From Mariannaea sp. PMI_226 (taxonomy: Eukaryota > Ascomycota > Sordariomycetes > Hypocreales > Nectriaceae), in the NCBI GenBank assembly GCA_024336345.1, contig JANFOG010000004.1:2232001-2296000 (forward strand): a stretch of DNA of 64,000 bases, written 5' to 3'. The notes beneath the pieces were generated by a model. It was not told the DNA's origin, searched no databases, and worked only from the letters and a program-made list of their open reading frames with translations. The translations under genes and the position numbers were made by a program. The stretch's first letter is position 1. Each line of letters starts with the position of its first letter. Positions 9,780-19,810 of the stretch are shown here, one piece after another.

Positions 9780-11677
9780 GCCGTCGTCTGATCACAAGAG
9801 ATGAGTTTCAGAGAAGCTGAGAAACACAATATCAATAATTTGAGACAAGCTGATCGGAGAGGACGCCACATTGGCGCGATGATCAGCATTGTTGCTGTTG
9901 TAGATGGCTTAAGTGCCATAATGGGGTCTGAATTTTCATCAAAATATACACAAGTAGGCAGTCTCACACATTACTGAGTGGGATGCATAAAGACACCGAT
10001 CGTTGAGTCTTTGTGAATTCAGTTTTCCCACCTAATGAAAATTGCGCGAATCCACTACAAAATCAATTTCTCAACCAGAGCACGCGCTGCATACCCATCC
10101 TCAGCCTACCTATTTATTCGGACATAAGTGATGGGCTATTCAATGACGACGAGCTTGGTACTAACTAAAGTAAAGAAAGATAGATCTTAGAAGGCAGGAC
10201 AATAGACCAAGAAAAACCCAGCAAGAATGGCAGCTTTTCCGTCATTCCGTTACCTCATACCTATCATAACTGTTTTTCTGTTGAAAAAAAAAAAGAGAGA
10301 GCAGAGGATTTCATTTGTAAGGAATTGGTTATGGCTTGGCGGGAGCCTCTCCTCTGCCTTCTATACTGATATGTGTGTGATTCCGGTTTATTATGCAAGA
10401 ATTGGTTGATCGTTTTGACCAATTAGTCGTGTAGTCACACTACATTTCTTCTCGTTGCAATGGAATTCTCACCTAGAGTATTATGGACATGACAAGTTGA
10501 ACACGATTCATCTAATTCTCTAGTTCTTGATACTTTCCATGTACTGGTGGAAATATCTAATCATCAAGGGATCAGAGCTTTGATTTTCAAATAGAAACCT
10601 CGTTAGAATTGATTGTCTAGTTGTAAAAGAATTCGATCAGGGACACTAACTTCAAATTGTCACACTTTTCTGTATCTCGAATATCTTTCGGTCAAGCTTT
10701 ATCGCACTATAGCCTGGTGGCAGCAGTTTCTTCCACAAACCTTGAAGGCAGCAGCTAGTAGGTGCATTTACTAAGATAAGTGTACCTCAGGCTGATTGGC
10801 AAAGCGTCCCCTCTTCTAAATCATAAGAGCGTGTACAAACAACTAATATAAGCCTGATTTTGTATGTAGCCAGTCCCACTAAATCATTTTTTAATATACA
10901 GAACAACTAGGTGGTTTGTTGTTGAACTTATTCATGGAATAACATGCGGACACAGCTACATTCAAATGCGGCAGGATAGCTCAATTTGCTTCACGAGAAG
11001 ATTGGTGATATGATTAACGATTTCTGCTTGTAATACTACAAACCTCACCTTCAAAAGTAATTTTTGTCGTATACTATGAACCAAGGAAAGTTAGTGGTGG
11101 TCGCGATCTTGTTGCTGTTGTTTAGAATTGTGGTCGAGTGGAAGGAGACTCTTGCATACATACTGCACATAGATAATCATATCAACACAATGCAGTATAA
11201 GGCAGGTCTCAACAGACCCTATGATCGCAGTGGCCTATAGTTCCTGATTGACTCAACTAAATGGACTAAAAATCGGATCTTCCCTGGGCTTGTAACTGAG
11301 ATTCCTGGCAAACACGAACAACCACACCAAAGCTTGCAAGGTCATTGGGAATTACAGACATTTGAAATTAAATTTCTCTTTGTAAGACTGGTAACTTAAA
11401 ACGCAAGTAGCCGGCGACATACCAGTCTATGTACTGACTCTTGCTTGCTGATAAACCAAAAAATTCTGATGGAGGAGGATTTTCGGAGTTGTTGGTAGTA
11501 AGCGTGATTAGTAACATGCAAGAATGGGATTCAATGGAGAGGTACAAGCAACTTGAACTGGCAATAACTGGTTCATTGCGTCGGCTTTTCGTTGAGAATT
11601 GTCGGCGCTTGTCTTTTCCGTTTTCTATATTGCCAAGCATGTTCAAACACGCAACCAGAGTGGAAACGGATGCTTTA
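9780..11677. other. AT-rich gene-free stretch
   Basis: About 1.9 kb with frequent stops in all frames. I see no gene, RNA or clear repeat. It is AT-rich compared with the coding part of the window, consistent with old mutated repeat DNA, but I cannot name a source. Confidence 0.45.
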
Positions 11678-12238
11678 TCATAACCCCTGATCTAACTCAT
11701 GAATGATGGTTGGTTCCCTGTCGATGCTCTTATTGCTCATCGACGAAAGTTTCTCTGCATTGTCTAGGTCTCCCTTCTGCGACTCTGAGTTGACAACTCT
11801 CTTGGGGAGTGGCGGAATGATGATGACCGTACGATACTTATCAAATAACTCTTTCCACACTGCGGTGGTCTTGGATAACTGCAAGAACCAGATACATGAC
11901 CTAGATAGATTATTCTTACGTCGAGCCAATTTTCTTGATCAGCTCGAACTGTCCCCGCGAGGCCCCCAACAAGGCATCAACCGGTATAACCACTTCGCCT
12001 TTCTCAGCTGGGCATTTGTGTGGTACACCTAGGGCAGGTTTCGAACTGAGGTGACGAAGACCGTGGTCCACATGACGAATGCGGGAAGCGAGCCATGATG
12101 CCCTGTCAAGGCCCTAGGACCGTAATAGCTCGTGAAGGCTGTGCCTAGACTGTAAGCGAGACCGACGGTAAAACCATCTAGAACCCCGAAATATGCGGGA
12201 CCCCCAGGAACGGTTCCTAGCTTTGGGGTTATTCCACA
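11678..12238 (-). pseudogene. Decayed gene relic, membrane-protein-like, two nonsense codons
   Basis: A single minus-strand frame runs about 187 codons with only two stops, TAG at 12029-12031 and TGA at 11939-11941. Each is one C-to-T change from a sense codon (CAG, CGA). The translated parts look like real protein: a Gly/aromatic hydrophobic segment (FGVLDGFTVGLAYSLG) with a second one (PAFVMWTTVFVTSV), then a basic linker (RRKNNLSRS), then a segment with FLQLSKTTAVWKELFDKYRT. It ends in a charged tail closing ELDQGL and a TGA. The 5' part is lost before 12238, close to a T-tract. I do not recognise the family. Confidence 0.4.
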
Positions 12239-14524
12239 TCAACACGGGTTTTTTTTTTTTTTAGCATTGCTGCCCAGATCATCTAGGGGTCATCTAATGC
12301 CGGATGATCTTTAAAAAAAGAAAAAAACTCACTCGCCAAGACTGAAGGGTCAACGCTTCTCCTCGGGCTGAGGCATTTTGGGTTGGGCCAATCCCGTCTT
12401 TGGAGGTAGTGGAAGGTGAATTTTGGCGTGTGAAGAAGAGTGGCTTCTTTCAGCTTCGCGTGCAACCAAATGGGCCCTTTCTGCGTTTCGCCAAGGCCCT
12501 CCATCACTTACAGTAGCCCATGTCGGGCCGGAGGTAGAAGGCCACAGGAGTCTGTTCTGTTCTGTCCTATTCTGTTCTGTCCCGCCGTGCGCTGCCGTTC
12601 TCTGTCCTCCCCTTTGCCCCCTGCATGTATGCATACTTCGTAGTATCTCTCTTTGAAAATAAGGGGCTAGTCTGCTTGGGTTCTGAAATCCAAGGATCAA
12701 TTAGATCAGGGGACTTTCGCGGCTGCACCGTCACTTATGCCGCCTTGTTCCAACTGGTTTTGGGAATAGCTACCCGGGTGATCAAATCCACGAGCCTGGC
12801 CTGACTTCCGAAGTGGGCCATCGGTTGCGCGGAACCGATTTTGTGCGGCTCTTGCATCGTATAGAGACTTGCTTTTCTCCGTAGCTCTCTAAATGATACG
12901 CGATCAAGCAATGGAAGAAGTCTGTATACTGTAGACTAGTACCCCGTAGACGCTTCGGGTCGAAGGGCAGTTTTGGGGTGGATGTCGGCTCTCCACATAG
13001 GGTAACTTATCATGCGGTAGCCAAGTCAAGTCAAGTCAAGTCAAGTCAAGTCAAGTCAAGTCAAGTCAAGTCAAGTCAAGCCAAGTCAGGGCAAGTCATG
13101 GCAAGTCATGACAGTGGTGGATCTGAAACGTGATCTTGCAGCATATGCACATGCTTCAAATGACACGACACCATCCTCTGGGTCATGTGATGATACACAG
13201 TAATTGCGTTGGGGTTGGAAAACCATTTATTCGGATACTACCTAATGTATATCGTCTGCTACTTTTTGACTGACCGACAGTGATTCACCACCCGCCCGTG
13301 GAGTTGAGATATTGCCAAGACCACGTGAAGACTGAGAATTTTCGTGTGACAGGGACAGGGACAGGCCAATTCGTGTTCCAAATCTCATGGATATTCTCCT
13401 TTGCCACCTCCTGCATCACCCACTTTCTCGTTCAATAGAGTAATTCGACGGTGAATTACGGTGAATTTTAAGAGACTCCTTCTTACAGTACCTACAATCT
13501 GCACCCACACTTTGATCTACAGGTGCCCCACGTCGATAGAGGCAGTTGGGGGGCGATTGGGGCAGCCAGTGGAGACAGCAGCGGAACCATTTCGCAGACT
13601 TGAAGGTAGTGTGGTAAATTAGCTTGCCTATGTGAGCTGGCACCAATCAACTACCGGCACTCAACGCTGTGGTCGCTGGGGACGACGTGCTAGTACCACT
13701 GTGCTACAGGCACTTACACAGTACTTACTATGTAGTAGTGCGGGCGATGAGGGCCCGTATTCGGCCATTAAGTGGAAACGGAACGTCCACAGTCGGAATC
13801 AATGCACTCGAGGGTTAAGATCCATCAGCCCGTATTTGTATAATTGTTAGGCCATAACGTTATATATGCAGTTACCGTATAGCAGGATGCCCGTATCCAA
13901 CCAACTTGCAGATCTAAATCATACTCAACTTAACTTTTCTCTAGAACAAGTCAGCCCATCGAACCAAAGAAAAGAATAATCAGAAATTCAATTCCCACAT
14001 ACTGTATGTGTACATAGCATGTACTGAGAACGCCACAGAATTTAACGCGTCATTGATAAATCTGACGAGACAGCACCACTAACCTTAAAACAGCTAAGAG
14101 CCTTGTTTGGTAAGCACTCAGTCATGAGCAATTCGTCAACTGACGAGCTTCTCTATCCCTCACTTTCTCTGTATTGAGTATATGGTTTGCGGATGTACAT
14201 AGTAAGCTCGAATTGATGATTGATTATTCACACACAACTTAGATTAAATCGGCTCCAACAGGGGTCAAAGCTTCGAAGCTTCAGCAGGTGTCTAGTCTCT
14301 ACCGGAACCAAACCCAGATCTTTACCGCGGTGCTCTCTCTCCCGAGTTCAACCGTTTTCCCTAGGCACACCACCCTTTCCCCCTCTCGCTCTCTCACCTT
14401 GACCTTGTTTTCAACCTGACCTCCTACACCATTAATAAGCTTCCTTGCATCTGCTAGTCCTGGCTGATACGTTTTTTTTAACTTACCAAACTTCAGGCTG
14501 CGTGTTAGCCAGCAAAACTCCAAC
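12239..14524. other. Gene-free stretch with microsatellites
   Basis: No supportable gene. It contains a T-tract (about 12249-12262), a TTCTG-type simple repeat (about 12550-12585) and the CAAGT microsatellite annotated separately. From about 14300 the sequence becomes C/T-rich and leads into the transcription-factor-like gene. Confidence 0.5.
13022..13080 (+). repeat. (CAAGT)n pentanucleotide microsatellite
   Basis: Close to twelve perfect copies of CAAGT, followed to about 13110 by degenerate copies (CAAGTCAGGG, CAAGTCATGG). It lies in non-coding DNA. Confidence 0.95.
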
Positions 14525-16407
14525 ATGGTCAAATTCGAGTTCATCACCTCCAATGGCATACCAACACCAGCAAACAGCGCCGCTCGCAGCCATGCCATTA
14601 GGTCAGGCCTCCAGTTACGCTCCAAGTTGGAAGCCGGCGAGATCCATTCACGCGACAGCGCGACCGAGTCAAAGCGAACAGCGCAATCCAAAGCTGGGCT
14701 CAGCGGAAAATTCAGGCTGGATTCAGAGACCCTCAAGACGGTTTTCAAGAATGAGACTCACGACGACAAGCCACGAAAGTCGAGGATGAAGCCAGTGAAA
14801 GGAAAACGCCAACCCGTAACCTGTCCGACCTGTAAGCACGAAGGCCAACAAGAAGTAATTATGTGCATCCAACCCAATCCCAACGAAGGCTGCTTTTGTA
14901 GTAATTTGACGTCAGGAGTTGATTGGCTTGGATGTCATTTTTTAGATCCTTTTCATACAATTCCCATCCCATGGAACCCAAGAGTTGATACCTTGATTAA
15001 GCATGGTATGTTTTAGAAGAAAGAAAAAAACCACCTGTTTGTGTGAAATTGCTCCACCTCCTTTCCCAACCCGGTCTCTGATATAAATGGCTTACTTACT
15101 GTTTTATTTTTTTTCTTGCTATAGTCATCATCGGTTTTGGCTACCTAACAACAACGGTCCCCAGAAAGGACACATGGCTTGCATTAGCAATGAGTGACCC
15201 CTTGCTTCTGCGTGCCACTCTCTGTATGACAGCAGCTTTCCGAGCCAGCCAGCTGGCCACATTTTGTCCAAGTTTAAGAAAGGAAAGCTTGAAATTAAAA
15301 GGTGAAGCCATAAACGAGGTAAACCTTGCTATTCAAGAGGGTCGCATTACTGAAAACCTTTTGGCTGGCATTGCCCATTTGTGCCATCAAGCGGTAAGTC
15401 TGGGGTGAATTTTTTTTTGGGAGTTTTCTTTCCGACCTTTATTATTTTTGTTTTTCAAGAAAGCCTTCTACCACTTCTTTTTCTCTTATCCAAGGATTCT
15501 TATTAATACTTCATTGCAGCATTTAGAGGGCTCTATTGAAGAGGCAGAGATCCACTTTCAGGGAGTCCGTAGATTAATTACTCTCAGAGGAGGCTTCCAG
15601 TCAATCAAGACATATCAAGTTGGCCGGTTTGTTAACTGGTAAGAAAGCAGAATTGTGTTTATATTATGGGGTTTCGAGGTTTTTGGTAAACATAATTTCA
15701 AACTAATCAGAAGCTCTAGGGTTGATATCCAAATGGCCACTACTCATCAGAGAAGCCCTCTTTACCCTCTGAACTACGGCTTCGATCAACATCGCCTCCC
15801 GGCATATATTACAGAGCCATGCAAGATTCCAAGTTTGCTACATTTACATCGCCTTGGACCAGGATATGAATTTCTCGTGACAGTCATCCAAATGCATCGA
15901 CAACGGGTCTTGACTATCAAATACAATATGGACCAAACCACTCGGGACATTCGGGCCTTGACATTTTCCGCGTCCCTACTCGCATTAAAGTATACTGCAA
16001 TAAATATTCCGACTACACCGGAAGAACAGTGCATACACATTATCCTATTAGCTCTGATTGTTTTTGGGTATACAGCACCAAGAAATCACCATCATTGGCT
16101 AGCATCCCTACCTCAAATCACCACACAACGTCTCCAATATGCTCTTCTGACCGGGCCAAGATACTCAACGACATGGGTTAAATATTTACCGGAATTACTT
16201 TGGGTATTATTTGTTGGTGCTATTGTGGACGAAGAGGACTCGCGACAATCGGAGATGTGGTTTCTCTCTCAGTTAGAGGAAATTTGGCCGCTTCTCCATT
16301 ATAGAACAAGGGTACAGCTTGAAGCCTGTCTTTATGGCATGGTGTGGGATGAGGATTTTGGGGCTTTCATTGTTGAGAAGTGGTGTAAATCTCACTACTT
16401 ATTATAG
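14525..16407 (+). CDS. Fungal-specific transcription factor-like protein lacking a Zn2Cys6 cluster
   Basis: Four exons 14525-15005, 15125-15393, 15520-15638 and 15720-16407, frame-consistent with GTATGT, GTAAGT and GTAAGA donors; 518 aa. The N-terminus (MVKFEFITSNGIPTPANS) and the block FHTIPIPWNPRVDTLIKH followed by SDPLLLRATLCMTAAF are typical of a large fungal group annotated as Fungal_trans_2-type factors without a DNA-binding zinc cluster. The only cysteine pair near the N-terminus is CPTC at about 100-103, which is not a Zn2Cys6 cluster. The middle region (YRGVRRLITLRGG-like pattern near exon 3) and the all-helical C-terminal half also fit. Its neighbours are a nitroreductase and an NLR gene with no obvious common pathway. 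DNA binding is doubtful; a regulatory role is family inference. Confidence 0.75.
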
Positions 16408-17877
16408 CAATTCAATTCAAAAGTTGAAGTATTATGATGCGTTTGTTTTCGTGAAAGAAATCAGAGAGATACACAAATCTAACAAATCAAGATTGTGATG
16501 ACATAATCCTAGCACTAGAGGGAATTTAGGAAGAGTTTAGGAATATTGGCTCGTAAACTAGCTTACACAATCGCTTCCTTGTCTCATCAATGCCATAACA
16601 TACGCTCCTGGGTTAAGCATAGAACCTCACAATGCTTGCTCTCTGTAACGGGCCGGAGTCACAGAGACCCAAGCCATGCCGGTCTGTTATCGTTGTGAAC
16701 GGCATTATGCTGGCGGATCGAAGCCGTAAATCTCTCCAGCGTAAGGTTGACGAACTCGTTGGGCAATTCGTTGGGCAATGAGCCTGATGGAGGAAGCCTG
16801 CAGAGAACAGTTATTAGGTGGCTACAAGGCATATACGTTTATTCTCTTGTAAGGAAACTTATTCTTCTACTCTTATCTAGTTGCTTACATGGACTAACTC
16901 GGATTCTCTGTTTGCCACATCCTAGGCCTAGCCTTTCACATTCCTGCATTTGAAAGAAAGTCAGACATAGTATAGACACTGTACACAGCGCACAAGTGTT
17001 TCTTCGTCCCTAATCATTTCGTCGTGTAAAAATCAGAAATTAATTTGACGGACACTCGTCGTCCTAAGGCGCGAGGCACGGTCCAGTCTGGTATCCCGGC
17101 AGATATTTGAATGTGGTATCTCAAGTCGAATATGTCCAACATTAGGTAGGTATAGTTAAGTAAGTCAATAAATGAGTTTTCTTGCATCCACTCTTTGGAA
17201 GTAGGGGATAGGGCATTTCATCCTACTACTTTGCAATTATGTATAACAATCACAAAATAACTCCCCTTTAAGAGTAGATTCCCCGAATACTGGAGCAAGT
17301 TAGATAGATGATTTACGTAAAATACATAATGCATAACAGACAAGGAATAATACACAACCGCTTTTTCCTTGACCTTCCTAAAGGCATTCGCAGTGTGAGA
17401 GAAGTAGTAACCCGAAATAGATTCTCTACAACCTATAATCCTACCTAATCATCAACTTTTTTCCTGTGTAGGTGCGGAGGTGGAGCCTGCAAATAGAGCT
17501 ACTGCGTCTTACTGCGTCACACTGCGTCCACGGGTTATTCATCAAGTGTTTAGCGATTTGTAACTGCCGGGCTAAGTAGAGATAGGAAAAAAGCTTCAAA
17601 TTATTAACATGCTCGAGCGTGTATTTTATATACTTGGGGGAAGCTAAGCAGCATAATGGGCAGAAGAATGAAGATAGCTATCTATTGAGGAAGCCGAATA
17701 CCTTACATAAGATCCAGATAAATATTGTCTATATAAGAGATTATTCCCTTCTGCTTTGTCTCTTGCTATCCACCCACCTAGTCACACAATCCTATTATAT
17801 AAGTCCTTTTTTATTAGACATTTTTGTCTATAAGACTCTTTTTATACTTTCAGGAAAAAAACTACACATCAATTACA
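16408..17877. other. Intergenic between the TF-like gene and the nitroreductase
   Basis: About 1.5 kb, AT-rich, without a supportable gene. A short GTAAG/TAGGTAGG-rich patch lies near 17140-17170. The last 100 bases before 17878 hold T/C-rich leader sequence. Confidence 0.5.
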
Positions 17878-18495
17878 ATGGCTTCTAAGATCTCCGCCGA
17901 TCTCGTCTTACAGCTGGCCAAGGACCGCCGCTCCCACTACCTCCTGAACAAGAATATCCCCATCTCCATAGCTCGCGTTACTGAAATCGTCAATAAAGCA
18001 ACTCTCTCTACGCCTTCTGCCTTTAACAATCAGACCAACCGCGTCGCCGTCCTCTACGGTACCCAGCATGAAAAACTCTGGGACATCACTATCGAGATCC
18101 TCAAGGCCATGGTCTCTCCTGACCAGTTCGTCGGCACCGAGCAGAAGCTCAACGGCTTCCGCGCTGCTGCTGGTACCGTCCTCTTCTTCCAAGACCAAAC
18201 AACTATTGAGAATTCCCAGGCCAAGTTCAGCACATATGCCGCCAAATTCCCCCACTGGGCCAGCCAGACTGCTGCCATCCAGCAGTACATCACTTGGACC
18301 GCGTTGGAGGCTGAAGGGCTGGGCGCCAACCTTCAGCATTATAACCCTCTCATTGATGCCAAGGTCCAGGAGACGTGGAAGATCCCCGACAACTGGAAGC
18401 TTGATGCCCAGCTTGTCTTTGGCGGCAAGGTTTCCGAAGCCGGAGAGAAGGTCTTCCAACCTCTCGAGGAACGTGTCAAGGTTTTTGGTGCTTAA
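17878..18495 (+). CDS. Nitroreductase-family oxidoreductase (Frm2/Hbn1-like)
   Basis: Single exon, 205 aa, starting MASKISADLVLQL. The flavin-site pattern of the family is present: the RRSHY segment near residue 20, TPSAFNNQ near 42-49, and the helix AAIQQYITWTALEAEGLGANLQHYNP (split here as an Ala-rich helix followed by GLGANLQHYNP) near 140-160. It ends in the FGGK...LEERVKVFG region. Yeast Frm2 and Hbn1 are FMN-dependent, NAD(P)H-using enzymes tied to lipid signalling and oxidative or nitrosative stress; substrates are poorly known. The length is close to the yeast proteins (about 190-200 aa). No introns and an intact reading frame. The family is secure, the substrate unknown. Confidence 0.9.
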   Translation: MASKISADLVLQLAKDRRSHYLLNKNIPISIARVTEIVNKATLSTPSAFNNQTNRVAVLYGTQHEKLWDITIEILKAMVSPDQFVGTEQKLNGFRAAAGTVLFFQDQTTIENSQAKFSTYAAKFPHWASQTAAIQQYITWTALEAEGLGANLQHYNPLIDAKVQETWKIPDNWKLDAQLVFGGKVSEAGEKVFQPLEERVKVFGA

Positions 18496-19810
18496 CTACT
18501 TCGTGTGAAAGTAATTCAAAAGATAAACCGAGAGGATATCCCGGCCCTCTTTTTTACAAATATATAAGATTAGGGGAAAGTGGTATATACCTTGATATAT
18601 TTTGTTTCTAAAATTGATTTTACCAAGTGGAGAACGATCATTTTAAGGGGTTATTCACAGTAGTAAAATAAGACTCAACCTCGTAATTCTCTTAGACAAT
18701 ACATAAACTATGGTCGTTGCCATTAGATAGTCTACTTAGGTATCTAGACTCTAACAACGCTTGGTCACCACAATCTACTTGTGTATTGCCAGATGCAACA
18801 CTTCGCTAGTCTTTCGCATCGCTCAGTGTAATCGGGTCCCGTATCTCACCTGTTCGTCCAACCAGGCACGCCAGACGATGTTGGAGGGACAATCAAACTT
18901 CAAAAACTCTTCCCGGTACTATTTTTTTTTTGTAAAACGGAGTTGTGCAGAACAATTGACGAAAAAGAGTTCTAGACTCCTCCAACTCCGTCTCCTTCAT
19001 GACGCTGTTGCTTCATGGGGTCATTGTGCACTCACCTCAATAATTCATGTTTCGAACAGCTAGGCCAACCAGACAAAGAGTGATAACTCCATGATGTGAC
19101 AGCAATCTCTTTAAATAGTCCTATTCTACCTGAAGCGATTCAAGGCACAAGGGTTTCACGCAAAAAGAATAGATCAGACAAAGGTTTATCATTCTAGACG
19201 ATAAAAGAGACCACCACTACTATTTGCAAACTGATACATCGAACGAGAGACCATCGATGTGAGCTACCCGAGTTTGATACAAAACCTGCCCCTGATATGA
19301 GTCGTCATAAATCTTCCGACCAATCGGGGCGCCCAAGTTCGGTAGATGTTATGTCCAACCTAGTTCTCCCAACGTTGTCTACTCGAAGTTCCTCGAAACA
19401 GACACAGCGTTGCATTCTGAAGACAATAACAACCCATCTCAGAATCGTCTTGTGCCAACTATAGACAGCTCACTTTTGGTCCAGACTTGTGTTCAAACAT
19501 GGCTTCTTCCGGCCCCATCCAAAATATCGTCGATTGTTCATTGCGACTGGTACACAGCAGCAAAGCTGCCTCTGCCCATATGTTTAGCCCCAAAAGTCTC
19601 TAACCCTTAGTGGACTTCTCATGGATTCATCCAACTAGTGAAAATCTAGAGACGCTTTTCGTCAAATCAGGTGGTCTGGCTTTCTGACAGCAAAACACTC
19701 AGTCCATTGAGACCCTGGAATTGCTCAGAGCCTCTCGAGAGCAAACGCTCTACAATAGACCCTGGAGGGGAATCTTGAGCCTTACACGAGAACTTTCGAG
19801 TCAATTGTAT
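18496..19810. other. Intergenic between the nitroreductase and the NLR gene
   Basis: About 1.3 kb with no supportable gene; it holds the 3' ends of two convergent genes. A short T-tract is near 18922-18931. Confidence 0.5.

Noticed and set aside
14525..18495. TF-like gene plus nitroreductase as part of a secondary-metabolite cluster
   Set aside because: No polyketide synthase, non-ribosomal peptide synthetase, terpene cyclase or transporter is present nearby, and the nitroreductase is a general stress/lipid-signalling type.
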